Assembly (NCBI RefSeq): GCF_032918005.1 | Contig: NZ_CP136628.1 | Span: 2,651,501 to 2,715,500, forward strand | Direction: 5' to 3' | DNA from: Bradyrhizobium sp. NDS-1 | GTDB lineage: Bacteria > Pseudomonadota > Alphaproteobacteria > Rhizobiales > Xanthobacteraceae | DNA: 64,000 bases | Shown here: positions 42,153 to 52,062 of the stretch, piece by piece | Layout: every line of letters begins with the position of its first letter | Position numbering within the stretch: position 1 is the stretch's first letter | The notes under the pieces: generated by a model | The model's database searches: none | What the model was told of the DNA's origin: nothing | The model's input: the letters and a program-made list of their open reading frames with translations, nothing else | Position numbers and translations under genes: made by a program

Positions 42153-45100
42153 GACTGGTTTCCTTTTCAGCGAGAGACGTGGGATTGGACTTGGCGCGGT
42201 CGAGGCTCATCGCCAGCACGCGCGCGACGTGAAGCGCGTCGCGCTGGGCGCCGTCATGAATCTGGTGCCGGCAGGAGGTGCCGTCGGCAACGATGAGCGC
42301 AGTCTGGTCCGCACGCCGCACAGCCGGCAGCAGCGACAGTTCGGCCATCTCGATCGAGGCATCATAGGTGTCGGCACCATACCCGAATGCCCCGGCCATG
42401 CCGCAACAGCTCGACTCGATGGTCTCGACCTTCAGGCCAGGGACGAGCCGCAGCACCTGTTCGACGGGCTTGAAGGCGCCGAAGGATTTTTGATGGCAAT
42501 GGCCGTGCACCATTGCCTTGTCAGCGATCGCGCCGAGCGGCAGTTGCAGCCGGCCGGCTTCGGCCTCACGCACCAGGAATTCCTCGAAGGTCAGCGCATG
42601 GGCGCCGACCGCCTTGGCATCGTTGTCCTGACGCAGCGCAGCGAGCTCGTCGCGCAGCGTCAACAGGCAGCTCGGCTCGAGGCCGACGATCGGCACGCCG
42701 CGCGCGGCAAAGGGCGCGAAAGCCGCCACGAGACGATGGAGCTCGGCTTTGGCCTCGTCGACGAGACCGGCGGAGAGGAACGTGCGTCCGCAGCAAAGCG
42801 GGCGGCTGCCGGCTAAAGGCTTGGGCAGGTGCACACGATAGCCGCCGGTTGTCAGCACGCGCAGCGCGGCGTCGAGGTTCTCGCGCTCATAGACGCGATT
42901 GAAGGTGTCGGCGAACAGCACGATTTCGCGGCCGCCCTCGGGGCCAACGCTATCAGCCGGCGGCGCAAACACGTCGCTGCGGAAGGCGGGCAGGGCGCGG
43001 CGCGCGCTGATGCCGGCAACGCGCTCGAACAGCTTTCGCAGTAGCGGGCTGCGGTTGCGCAAATTCGCCAGCGGCGCGAAGCGCGAGGCAAGGCCGGCAT
43101 AGCGCGGCAGATAGCCGACCAGCCGGTCGCGCAGCGTCAGGCCGTGGGAGGCGGCGCGCGCGGCGAGCACTTCGATCTTCATCTTGGCCATGTCGACGCC
43201 AGTCGGGCACTCGTGGCGGCAGGCCTTGCAAGAAACGCAGAGCTTGAGCGTCTCCATCATTTCATCGGAAGAAAGCGCGCCCTCGCCGAGCTGGCCGGAG
43301 ATCGCGAGCCGCAACGTGTTGGCGCGCCCTCGCGTGACATCCTTCTCGTTGCGCGTGGCGCGATAGGACGGGCACATCACGCCGCCTTCGAGCTTGCGGC
43401 AGGCACCGTTGTTGTTGCACATCTCGACGGCGCCCTGGAAGCCGCCGCCGGCCCCGGGCCAAGCCGACCAGTCGAGCCTGGTCTTGAGCTCGCCGACGCG
43501 GTAGTCGGGCTTGAAGCGGAACAGCGAGCGGTCGTCCATCCGGGGCGCATCGACGATCTTGCCGGGATTGAGGACGCCCTCGGGGTCGAAGCGCTGCTTC
43601 ACCTCCCTGAAGTCGGCGACGAGACGCTCGCCGAACATCGTCTCGTGGAATTCCGAACGCACCAGGCCGTCGCCGTGCTCGCCGGAATGCGAGCCCTTGT
43701 ATTCGCGCACCAGCGCGAACGCCTCTTCGGCGATGGCGCGCATTGCCTTGACGTCTTTCTCCAGCTTCAAATTCAGCACCGGACGGACGTGCAGGCAGCC
43801 CTCGGACGCGTGCGCATACATCGTGCCGCTGGTGCCGTGCCTGGCAAACACCTCGTTCAGTCGCGCGGTGTAGTCGGCAAGATGCGGCAGCGGCACGGCG
43901 CAGTCCTCGACGAACGAGACCGGCTTGCCCTCCTGCTTCATCGACATCATGACGTTGAGGCCAGCAGCGCGGAAATCGGCAATGCCGCTCTGCAGCGCCG
44001 GCTCAATGATCTCGACCACGCCGCCCCATTTGCGCGTCTCGTTGTTCCAGCCGAAGCCGAGATCGCTCATCAGCTCGCCGAGCTGCTTGAGGCGCACGAG
44101 GTTATCCGCCTGGTCTTCTTCGGCAAACTCGACCACCAGCACGGCGTCAGGATCGCCCTTGATCGCGGCGGAGATGATGGGGCGGAACATCGCGATGTCG
44201 CGCCCGAGCGCGAGCATGGTGCGATCGACCAGCTCGACCGCAATCGGTTTCAGCTTGACCAGGTGCTGGGCAGCATCCATCGCCTCGTAAAAGCTGCCGA
44301 AATGGCAGACGCCGAGGGCCTTGTTGCGGATCACGGGCCACAGCTTCAGCTCGACCTTGGTGGTGAAGGCCAGCGTGCCCTCCGAGCCGACCAGGAGATG
44401 CGCCATGTTGTTGCGCGCATTGCGCGGGACCAGCGCATCGAGATTGTAGCCGCCGACGCGGCGCTGCACTTTTGGAAAGCGAGTGGCAATCTCGTCGGCC
44501 TCGCGGGCGCCGAGATCGAGCAGGTCGCGGAACAGGGCGCGCGCACTGTCGCCGGCCTCGACATCGGAGAGATCGCGCGAGACCTCGCCGAAGCGGCTCA
44601 GCGTGCCGTCGGCGAGCGCAGCCTCCATCGACAGCGTGTTGTCGCGCATGGTGCCGTAGCGCAAGCTGCGGCCGCCGCACGAATTGTTCCCGGCCATGCC
44701 GCCGATGGTGGCGCGGGAGGCCGTGGAGACGTCGACCGGAAACCAGAGGCCGTGCTTCCTGAGCTGGCGGTTGAGGTCGTCGAGCACGATGCCCGGCTCG
44801 ACCACGCAGGTCCGGCCCTCGACGTCGAGTGACAGGATCCGGTTGAGATGCTTGGAGAGATCGACCACGAGCCCATCATTGACGGTCTGGCCGCATTGCG
44901 AGGTGCCGCCGCCGCGCGGGGTGACCTTACGCCCCTCGTCGCGGGCGATCGCCAGCGCCAGCAACGCCTCGTCCATGGTCTTCGGGACCACCACGCCTGA
45001 TGGCACGATCTGGTAGAACGAGGCGTCGGTGGCGTAGCGGCCGCGGCTGAAGGGGTCGAACAGGACGTCGCCGGTGATTTCCCGGGCCAGACGTGCGGCC

Positions 45101-45153
45101 AGGCGGTCCGTTTGGACCGATTCCGGTGATTTTCCAGCCACTTCCGCCGCCAT
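42145..45153 (-). CDS. FAD-linked oxidase fused to Fe-S domain (YdiJ/GlcD-GlcF type)
   Basis: 1002 residues from ATG 45153 (GAGAGCGG upstream); ATG at 45231 would add 26 unrecognised residues. Domain order: FAD-binding (VTPRGGGTSQCGQTVNDGLVVDLSKHLNRIL, GNNSCGGRSLRYGTMRDN), FAD C-terminal cap, 4Fe-4S ferredoxin motif (CVSCKACRHECPTGVDMAK), and two CCG domains (PLCCGRTFLSAGLVD, ESSCCGMAGAFGYGADT). This is the architecture of YdiJ/D-2-hydroxyglutarate dehydrogenase and of D-lactate dehydrogenases, joining GlcD and GlcF functions in one chain. The GlcG-like partner and the adjacent glyoxylate aminotransferase suggest a 2-hydroxy acid such as glycolate, D-lactate or D-2-hydroxyglutarate. Electron acceptor likely quinone. 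Confidence 0.87.
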   Translation of the reverse strand: MAAEVAGKSPESVQTDRLAARLAREITGDVLFDPFSRGRYATDASFYQIVPSGVVVPKTMDEALLALAIARDEGRKVTPRGGGTSQCGQTVNDGLVVDLSKHLNRILSLDVEGRTCVVEPGIVLDDLNRQLRKHGLWFPVDVSTASRATIGGMAGNNSCGGRSLRYGTMRDNTLSMEAALADGTLSRFGEVSRDLSDVEAGDSARALFRDLLDLGAREADEIATRFPKVQRRVGGYNLDALVPRNARNNMAHLLVGSEGTLAFTTKVELKLWPVIRNKALGVCHFGSFYEAMDAAQHLVKLKPIAVELVDRTMLALGRDIAMFRPIISAAIKGDPDAVLVVEFAEEDQADNLVRLKQLGELMSDLGFGWNNETRKWGGVVEIIEPALQSGIADFRAAGLNVMMSMKQEGKPVSFVEDCAVPLPHLADYTARLNEVFARHGTSGTMYAHASEGCLHVRPVLNLKLEKDVKAMRAIAEEAFALVREYKGSHSGEHGDGLVRSEFHETMFGERLVADFREVKQRFDPEGVLNPGKIVDAPRMDDRSLFRFKPDYRVGELKTRLDWSAWPGAGGGFQGAVEMCNNNGACRKLEGGVMCPSYRATRNEKDVTRGRANTLRLAISGQLGEGALSSDEMMETLKLCVSCKACRHECPTGVDMAKMKIEVLAARAASHGLTLRDRLVGYLPRYAGLASRFAPLANLRNRSPLLRKLFERVAGISARRALPAFRSDVFAPPADSVGPEGGREIVLFADTFNRVYERENLDAALRVLTTGGYRVHLPKPLAGSRPLCCGRTFLSAGLVDEAKAELHRLVAAFAPFAARGVPIVGLEPSCLLTLRDELAALRQDNDAKAVGAHALTFEEFLVREAEAGRLQLPLGAIADKAMVHGHCHQKSFGAFKPVEQVLRLVPGLKVETIESSCCGMAGAFGYGADTYDASIEMAELSLLPAVRRADQTALIVADGTSCRHQIHDGAQRDALHVARVLAMSLDRAKSNPTSLAEKETSHG

Positions 45154-45358
45154 GGTCCGCTCTCGCTGTTCGCCGGCACCGTCTTGCCTCCCGTCACGGC
45201 CCTTGGCAAGCGAGCCCTGCTTCTTGTGCATTGACGGACCCCGCCGGGCGAGGGACAAGCCCGACGAATAGTGATATGCGAGCGGCTCGCCGGAGCCTCG
45301 AATTCGGGCCCACCGACGCCAACGCCGAGACAAGCTTCAAAGACCGGGAAGGACGCCG

Positions 45359-46558
45359 ATGACCGTGCACACTGGAAGGCATTTCCTACAGATTCCAGGA
45401 CCGACCAACGTGCCCGACCGGGTGCTGCGGGCGATGGACATGCCGACGCTGGACCATCGTGGTCCGGAGTTCGCCGAGCTCGGTTTTGCGGTTCTCGCCT
45501 CGATGCAGCGGGTATTCCGCACCAAGCAGCCCGTGATCATCTTCCCCTCGTCCGGCACCGGCGCCTGGGAGGCGGCGATGGTCAACGTGTTCGCACCCGG
45601 CGACAAGCTCCTGATGTGCGAGACCGGCCAGTTCGCCGTGCTGTGGCGCGGCATCGCCGACAAGTTCAAGCTCGACGTCGACTTCATCCCGAGCGATTGG
45701 CGCCATGGCGCCGACCTCGCCGAGATCGAGAAGCGCCTGGTCGCCGACAAGCAGCACGCGATCAAGGCGGTCTGCGTCGTCCACAACGAGACCTCGACCG
45801 GCTGCGTGACGCCGCCGCTGGAGGTGCGCAAGCTGCTCGACCGCGTCAAGCATCCGGCGCTGTTGATGGTCGACACCATCTCCGGCCTCGGCTCGATGGA
45901 ATATGAGCACGACGCCTGGGGCATCGACGTCTCGGTCGCCGGCTCGCAGAAGGGTCTGATGCTGCCGCCCGGCCTCGGCTTCAACGCCGTCTCCGAGAAG
46001 GCGCTCACCATTGCCAAGGCCAACCCCGGCATGCGCTCCTACTGGGACTGGCAGGAGGTGATCAACTTCAACAAGCTCGGCACCTTCCCCTATACGCCCG
46101 CGACCAATCTGCTCTATGGCCTGCGCGAAGCGGTCAAGATGCTGGAAGAGGAGGGGTTGGAGAACGTCTGGACCCGCCACAAGCGCCACAGCGCGGCGAC
46201 GCGCGCCGCGATCAAGGTTTGGGGCCTTGAGACCCAGTGCGCCGACCCGGCTGCGCACTCGCCGGCGCTGACCGGCGTGCGCGTGCCGGATGGACACGAC
46301 GCCGACGCCTTCCGCAAGGTGGTGCTGGAGAACTTCGACATGTCGCTCGGCACCGGCCTGAACAAGGTCAAGGGCAAGGTATTCCGCATCGGCCATATCG
46401 GCCATTTCAACGATCTGATGCTGATGGGCACGCTCGCAGGCGTCGAGATGGGCCTCGATCTTGCAAAGATTCCGCACCGGAGCGGCGGGGTGTTGGCGGC
46501 GATGGACGTCCTGAAGGGGCGCGACGCCGTGCCGATGACCAAAGCTCAGGTCGCCTAA
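45359..46558 (+). CDS. serine/alanine--glyoxylate aminotransferase
   Basis: 399 residues. Class V PLP aminotransferase: GRHFLQIPGPTNVPDRVLRAMDMPTLDHRGPEFAELG near the N-terminus, with the PLP Lys198 in VAGSQKGLMLPPG, and LKHP/MVDTISGLG before it. The N-terminal motif and length are those of serine-glyoxylate aminotransferase. It would convert glyoxylate to glycine with serine or alanine as donor. Divergent from the FAD/Fe-S oxidase by about 200 bases: together they could oxidise glycolate to glyoxylate and transaminate it. Followed after 45 bases by an enoyl-CoA hydratase gene. Confidence 0.9.
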   Translation: MTVHTGRHFLQIPGPTNVPDRVLRAMDMPTLDHRGPEFAELGFAVLASMQRVFRTKQPVIIFPSSGTGAWEAAMVNVFAPGDKLLMCETGQFAVLWRGIADKFKLDVDFIPSDWRHGADLAEIEKRLVADKQHAIKAVCVVHNETSTGCVTPPLEVRKLLDRVKHPALLMVDTISGLGSMEYEHDAWGIDVSVAGSQKGLMLPPGLGFNAVSEKALTIAKANPGMRSYWDWQEVINFNKLGTFPYTPATNLLYGLREAVKMLEEEGLENVWTRHKRHSAATRAAIKVWGLETQCADPAAHSPALTGVRVPDGHDADAFRKVVLENFDMSLGTGLNKVKGKVFRIGHIGHFNDLMLMGTLAGVEMGLDLAKIPHRSGGVLAAMDVLKGRDAVPMTKAQVA

Positions 46559-46603
46559 GGGCCAAGGCGGCCTGAACCGACCTAACCAAGAAGAGAGCGC
46601 GCG

Positions 46604-47401
46604 ATGAACGCACCGACCACCGCCAACGAAGACCTGCTCTACTCCGTCCAGGACGGCATCGCGCGGATCACCTTCAACCGACCCCAGGCCCGCAACGCAA
46701 TGACCTTCGCCATGTATGACCGCATGGCGGAGATCTGCCAGGAGATCAACGCGGATCGCTCGATCAAGGCGTTGATCCTGACCGGCACCGGCGATAAGGC
46801 CTTCGCCTCCGGCACCGATATCTCGCAGTTCCGCGCCTTCAAGACCGCGCAGGATGCACTCGACTATGAGGCCCGCATCGACCGCGTGCTCGGCACGCTC
46901 GAACAGTGCCGCGTGCCCGTGATCGCGGCCATTGCCGGCGCCTGCACCGGCGGCGGCGCCGGCATTGCTGCCTGCTGCGACCTCCGTATCGGCACCGAGA
47001 CGACGCGGATCGGCTTTCCGATTGCGCGCACGCTCGGTAACTGCCTGTCGATGTCCAACATCAGCCGCGTCGTCGCGCTGGTCGGTCCCGCCCGCACCAA
47101 GGATATGATTTTCAAGGCGCGCCTCGTCGAGGCGCCGGAAGCCCTTGCACTCGGCCTGCTCAACGAGGTCGTGCCCGACGTCGAGACACTTCAGCGCCGC
47201 GCGGACGAGACCGCAAAGCTCGTCGCCAGCCACGCGCCGCTCACGCTGGAAGCCACCAAGGAAGCGGTGCGCCGCATTCGCCGCACGCTGTCGCGTGAGG
47301 AGGGCGAGGACCTGATCCTGAAAGCCTACATGAGCGAAGACTTCCGCGAGGGCATGGACGCCTTCCTCAACAAGCGCACGCCGAACTGGAAGGGCAAATA
47401 G
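46604..47401 (+). CDS. enoyl-CoA hydratase/isomerase family protein
   Basis: 265 residues with the crotonase fold: NRPQARNAMTFAMYDRMAEI, GTGDKAFASGTDISQFR, AIAGACTGGGAGIAACCDLRI, LLNEVVPDVETLQ. Only the acid residues typical of a hydratase are uncertain (RIGFPIARTLGNCLSMSN). It lies behind the aminotransferase gene, 45 bases, suggesting cotranscription. Which acyl-CoA is used is unknown. Confidence 0.87.
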   Translation: MNAPTTANEDLLYSVQDGIARITFNRPQARNAMTFAMYDRMAEICQEINADRSIKALILTGTGDKAFASGTDISQFRAFKTAQDALDYEARIDRVLGTLEQCRVPVIAAIAGACTGGGAGIAACCDLRIGTETTRIGFPIARTLGNCLSMSNISRVVALVGPARTKDMIFKARLVEAPEALALGLLNEVVPDVETLQRRADETAKLVASHAPLTLEATKEAVRRIRRTLSREEGEDLILKAYMSEDFREGMDAFLNKRTPNWKGK

Positions 47402-47965
47402 CCCGCGTCCTTCGCTGGTTGGGCCGCTCCGGATGCGGCGGGGGCAGAAGCGAGTGCTGATAGGCCAATCGTCGGCCATCCCGGGTAAATTGCAGTTGTC
47501 ACAACCGGTTCCACCCTCCGGAACGCCATCGCGTGCGCCCGCGATGACGGGTCCACGTTGACGACGCGGCGAGCTCGGGCATAAGATCGTAGAGGTTGCA
47601 TGATGCCTTCTCGTATTCTTCGTGCCGACAGGCCGGCCAGCAAGTCATTTTAGGCCTGATCAAATTGATTGACCGACGTGAATTGTGTGAAGCGTTCTGA
47701 CCGACCGTGCTGCAACCTGATGTCATTGAACTGAAGACATAGTGACGTAATTTTCGACGACGCGAGCCGCCCTCAATTTCATTGCTGCTGACCATCCCAA
47801 CGCCAGGCGCGGCCTCGCGAACAAGCCAAGCTCCTAGATCAAGACCCTAAGCCAACGCTTTGATGCAGGACCGTTGAGTCCAGTCTGATTTCTCAGACCG
47901 ATTAGTCACGTCGCCGCGCTCTCGTGCGGCAGCAATTTCATGGCAACGCAGGCAGGGATTTTTCC
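47402..47965. other. 564-base gap without a recognised gene
   Basis: Only weak short open frames are present; the longest plausible is a minus-strand frame of 98 codons (47499-47795), which shows no family feature. The right part is the promoter region of the VCBS/RTX gene. A palindrome-like stretch TTTTAGGCCTGATCAAATTGATT near 47650 half-matches the MarR-type element but lacks its other half. No terminator or RNA gene seen. Confidence 0.5.
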
Positions 47966-50900
47966 ATGACCAACCAAACGCCGGTTTTCACCTCGTCATC
48001 CGCGACGGGCAGCTTCACCGAATTTGCCAACCTCAACGATTCAACGACGCTGCACACGCTGTCGGGGACGATGAGCTTCAGGGACGGCGACAGGACCGAC
48101 ACCCATACGACGTCGGTGACGCTGCATTCCGCCGTGGTCTCGGGCGGAACGACCGTTCCGGCAGCCTCGCTTGCGCATTTTCAGACCGCGATGCAATCGC
48201 AGATCCTGAGCGATTCAAACGGCTCGGGTCAGCTCAAATGGAGTTTCAGCGACCAGGACCAGGATTTCGACTTCCTGGCCAAGAACCAGACGCTGGTCCT
48301 GATCTATGACGTCAAGGTGTTCGACAATCACGGCGGCTTCGCCATCCGGACCGTCAAGATCACGGTCACCGGCACCGACGACAAGCCCGTCATCAACATG
48401 ACGACGGCGGCGACGGTCACCGAGCAGGCCAACCAGACGCTGTCGCTCACGCCCGACACGGTTCAGGTCGCGCTCAATTTCACCGATGACGACCTCGCCA
48501 ATACCGGGCACACCGCGACCGTTACAGGCGTATCCGCCTCCGGCGCAACGGCCGGCCTGCTGCCGGGCCCTTTCGGCAATGCCGTGCTGATGTCGTTCTT
48601 CCACGTCGACAACGTCGTCAAGGCTTCCGGCTCCTCGACCGGAATCATCAACACCACCTTCTCCGCGCCAGATCTCGCTTTCGATTATCTGGCCGCAGGC
48701 CAGCATCTCGACATCACCTACACGGTGCAGCTCGATGATCATGCCGGCGGGGTCTCCACTCAGACGGTGACCGTGACGGTGGTCGGCACCAACGACAAGC
48801 CGGTGTTCCTCGGGCCGCCGGACTGCGCGAACCTGGTCGAGGACCAGAACCTGGATTCCTCGGGCAATCTGCACGCCAATGGCGATCTGCCCTTCATCGG
48901 CATCGATCTCGCCGACGCCCATATGGTCTCGACCAGCGTGACGGCGACCCGCTCGGGCGGTGGCGCAATTCCGCTCACCAATGCACAGCTGCTCGCGGCA
49001 TTTGGCACCTCTCTCGACGATTCCACCGGTCACCTGTTCGGCGAGGTCGACTGGAATTTCGCGTTGCCCAATTCCTCAGCCAGTTTCCTCGGTGGCGGCG
49101 AGACACTGACGCTGGTCTATCACGTCACGGTCACCGATTCCGCCGGCGCCGCCACGACTCAGGACGTCACCATCACGATCCTCGGCATCAACGAGCCTGT
49201 CGTGATCACGAGTGGTCCACAATCCTCCACCGTGGTCGAGCAGGATGCCACCACGGGCTCCCTAGTCCTGGATACGACGCCGACGACCCCGGCGGGCACG
49301 CTCGCTTTCACCGACCAGGACGCCGGCGACACGCATACGGTCACGGTGACGCTGGACTCGACCTCAGGACCAACGCCGCCGGCCCCGACACAGGCCGACC
49401 TCGCGGGGGCGCTGACCACGACGCTACACGATTCCACGGGCACCGGCTCCGGCAGCATCGACTGGAACTTTGCGATCCCCGATCAGGACCTCGACTATCT
49501 CGCGTTCAACGAGACGCTGACGGTGACCTACAATATCGAGGTCGCGGACGGCTCGACCAGCTCTACGCAGACGGTCTCCGTCGTCATTACCGGCGCCAAC
49601 GACGCGCCGGTGGTCACGAGCGGGCCGGGATCGGCTTCGCTGTCCGAGCAGCCGGGCGTGACCGGATCCCCGTCGCCCAACACCACGAGCCCGGTGCCGA
49701 CGGGAACGCTGAGCTTCAACGACGTCGACCTGTCGGACACGCATTCGATCAGCGTGGTGCTGGATTACGCGCTGTGGTCGGCCAACAGTTTCTCGGTCCC
49801 GGCGCAGACGCTGGTGGACCTCCAATCGGCGCTCTCGACGGTGCTGCACGATTCCACGGGCAGCGGCAGTGGCAGTATCGACTGGACTTTCAGCATCGCC
49901 GATGCCGATCTCGATTTCTTGAGCCTCGGCGAGACGCTGACGGTGCAGTATGCCGTCAACGTCTGGGACGGGTTCACCAATTCGGTCCAGACCGTCACCG
50001 TCACCATCGATGGTGCGGCCGATCCACTGGTCCTGACGCCGCTGACGATCGCGACGTCCGACACCGCGGGTCCGGATGCCGGCATGCCCATCGCGACCGG
50101 TGCCATCTTCGAGATCACCCAGCCGGTGGATTCGAGCACACCGCGGACCATTACCGAAATCAACGGCAGCGCTGCCAATGTCGGTAGTTCGGTGGCCGGT
50201 ACGCATGGAACGCTGGTGCTCAACGCCGACGGCTCCTACGGCTATGTCGCGGACGCGTCGGTCGATGCGCTGCTCGCCGGCGAAAACGTCACCGACCAGT
50301 TCACGTTCACCGTCGACGACGGCCAGGGCCATCAGGCCTCGACCACGCTGACATTCGACATCGCCGGCGCCAACGACAATCCACAGGTCACCGCGGCCAA
50401 TCTCAGCGGATCGATCACCGAGGACGCCGGCCCGCCGGTGATCCTCAACGGCGATTTCGAGATGGGCAATTTCGCCAACTGGACGGTGAGCGGCGGCGGC
50501 CACATCCACGTGACGCAGCTCGAGCTCGGCGGCAGCTTCGGCCATTATTCGGTCGAGCTGCTCCCCAACAGCAGCCCGGAAACGCTGTCGCAGAACGTCG
50601 CGACCACGCCGGGCCAGCACTACTTCGTCAGCTTCGACGTCATCGGCGATCCCGAGAGCGTCAGCGCGCCGTTCACGGTGTCGTGGGACGGCGTGACGAT
50701 CCTCGCGCTCGCCAACGTGCCGGCCGGTGTCAACCATTATTCCTTCGACGTGCTCGGCGACGGCCTGCTGTCGTCCACGCTGCTCCAGTTCTCCTATGAG
50801 AACGACGGCACCGGCATGATCCTCGACTCCGTCAACGTCAGTCCGGCGACGGGACCTGCCACCGAATCCGCCGCAGGCTCGCTGTCGTTCTCCGACGTCG

Positions 50901-51874
50901 ATCCCGGCGATACACACAGCGCCAGCTTCGTGCCGGGCGACGGCCGCTATTTCGGTACGTTCTCGCTCGATCCGGTCAGCGAGGCCGGCGGCGCCGGAAC
51001 CGTCGCCTGGCATTTCACGGTCGACAATTCCGACATCCAGTTCCTGGCGCAGGGGCAGACACTGACCCAGGACTATCTGGTGACGATCGCCGACAACAAT
51101 GGCGGCTCGACCACGCAGAGCGTCACCGTGACCATCATCGGCACCAATGACGCGCCGACCGCGGTCGGCGAGACCGTGATCACCGATGTCGGCCCCAACG
51201 CGACCGTCGAAATCCCCAGCTGGGCCCTGGCCTTGAACGACACCGACCCCGACACGATCGACCAGCTGTCGCTCGGCAGCATCACGGCGAGTTCCGGCGG
51301 CGGTGCCGTCGCGTTCGGGAATGCCTTCTTCAGCGATGACGCAACGCTCGGCGGCTCGTTCAGCTACACGACTTCCGACGGCTCGACGATTTCGTCCAAT
51401 GTTGCGACCGCGACCATCATCAACAACGCGGCCGGCGCGACCGTGCTGACCGGCACCGGTGGCGATGACATCCTGATCGCGGTCAACGGAACCGAGACGG
51501 TGAACGGGGGCAGCGGCAGCGACGTCCTGATCGCCACCGCGGGCGGCAATGCCATGACCGGCGGCGGTGGCAATGACACCTTCGCCTTCCTCCAGCCGTC
51601 CGGTCCGAGCACGATCGGCGACTTCAACAATTCAACCGAGCAGGACCACATCGCGGTCTCGGCAAGCGGTTTTGGCGGCGGGTTGACGGCTGGGATGGAC
51701 GTGACGTTCGAAACCTCGGGTGACGATGTGTTCTCGGGACTCTCCCAATTCCATTTCGACACCAGCAGCCAGACGCTCTATTACAGCGCCGACGGGACGC
51801 AAGGCGCGGCTGTTGCCGTGGTCAGCGTCCAGAGCGGCGTGATGCTCAATCAGCACGACATATTGGTCGTGTAG
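47966..51874 (+). CDS. large VCBS/cadherin-like adhesin with RTX C-terminus
   Basis: 1302 residues from ATG 47966 (GGGA upstream); a GTG at 47924 would add 14. About seven VCBS/cadherin-like repeats, each ending in VxVxGxNDxPV-type motifs (TVTGTDDKPVI, VTVVGTNDKPVF, TILGINEPVV, VVITGANDAPVV, TIDGAADPLV, DIAGANDNP, TIIGTNDAPTAV). Residues about 828-965 are inserted between repeats: NGDFEMGNFANWTVSGGGHIHV..., a jelly-roll, sugar-binding-like module. The end has two to three RTX GGxGxD motifs (GTGGDDILIAV, GGSGSDVLIAT, GGGGNDTFAF) and a type I secretion-like tail. Secreted through a type I system encoded elsewhere, probably an adhesin or biofilm protein. A terminator follows directly. Confidence 0.87.
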   Translation: MTNQTPVFTSSSATGSFTEFANLNDSTTLHTLSGTMSFRDGDRTDTHTTSVTLHSAVVSGGTTVPAASLAHFQTAMQSQILSDSNGSGQLKWSFSDQDQDFDFLAKNQTLVLIYDVKVFDNHGGFAIRTVKITVTGTDDKPVINMTTAATVTEQANQTLSLTPDTVQVALNFTDDDLANTGHTATVTGVSASGATAGLLPGPFGNAVLMSFFHVDNVVKASGSSTGIINTTFSAPDLAFDYLAAGQHLDITYTVQLDDHAGGVSTQTVTVTVVGTNDKPVFLGPPDCANLVEDQNLDSSGNLHANGDLPFIGIDLADAHMVSTSVTATRSGGGAIPLTNAQLLAAFGTSLDDSTGHLFGEVDWNFALPNSSASFLGGGETLTLVYHVTVTDSAGAATTQDVTITILGINEPVVITSGPQSSTVVEQDATTGSLVLDTTPTTPAGTLAFTDQDAGDTHTVTVTLDSTSGPTPPAPTQADLAGALTTTLHDSTGTGSGSIDWNFAIPDQDLDYLAFNETLTVTYNIEVADGSTSSTQTVSVVITGANDAPVVTSGPGSASLSEQPGVTGSPSPNTTSPVPTGTLSFNDVDLSDTHSISVVLDYALWSANSFSVPAQTLVDLQSALSTVLHDSTGSGSGSIDWTFSIADADLDFLSLGETLTVQYAVNVWDGFTNSVQTVTVTIDGAADPLVLTPLTIATSDTAGPDAGMPIATGAIFEITQPVDSSTPRTITEINGSAANVGSSVAGTHGTLVLNADGSYGYVADASVDALLAGENVTDQFTFTVDDGQGHQASTTLTFDIAGANDNPQVTAANLSGSITEDAGPPVILNGDFEMGNFANWTVSGGGHIHVTQLELGGSFGHYSVELLPNSSPETLSQNVATTPGQHYFVSFDVIGDPESVSAPFTVSWDGVTILALANVPAGVNHYSFDVLGDGLLSSTLLQFSYENDGTGMILDSVNVSPATGPATESAAGSLSFSDVDPGDTHSASFVPGDGRYFGTFSLDPVSEAGGAGTVAWHFTVDNSDIQFLAQGQTLTQDYLVTIADNNGGSTTQSVTVTIIGTNDAPTAVGETVITDVGPNATVEIPSWALALNDTDPDTIDQLSLGSITASSGGGAVAFGNAFFSDDATLGGSFSYTTSDGSTISSNVATATIINNAAGATVLTGTGGDDILIAVNGTETVNGGSGSDVLIATAGGNAMTGGGGNDTFAFLQPSGPSTIGDFNNSTEQDHIAVSASGFGGGLTAGMDVTFETSGDDVFSGLSQFHFDTSSQTLYYSADGTQGAAVAVVSVQSGVMLNQHDILVV

Positions 51875-51895
51875 GCTCTGCCATCGAGCCGAGCC

Positions 51896-51925
51896 GCGGG
51901 CCCTACAGCGGGCCCGCGCTTTTTT
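51896..51925 (+). terminator. rho-independent terminator of the RTX gene
   Basis: GCGGGCCC and GGGCCCGC pair around a 6-base loop, followed by a run of T, 22 bases after the stop codon. Confidence 0.8.
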
Positions 51926-52062
51926 GCGCCGCGCCATTCTCATTCCAAAGTCATAACCGGGATGACGCGGGGTGGCTTGAACTCGGCTGGATTACCCAGC
52001 ACAATGGACGCCGAATTCGTCTCTGAATTTCCAATCCAAACAAGAACATAGGGAAGACGCAC

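Noticed and set aside
45386..47479. Minus-strand frame of 697 codons over the aminotransferase and hydratase
   Set aside because: Mirror of coding sequence; both plus-strand genes have full catalytic motifs.
47645..47670. Half MarR-type element in the gap before the adhesin
   Set aside because: Only one arm matches the consensus and the gene is unrelated to the first locus.
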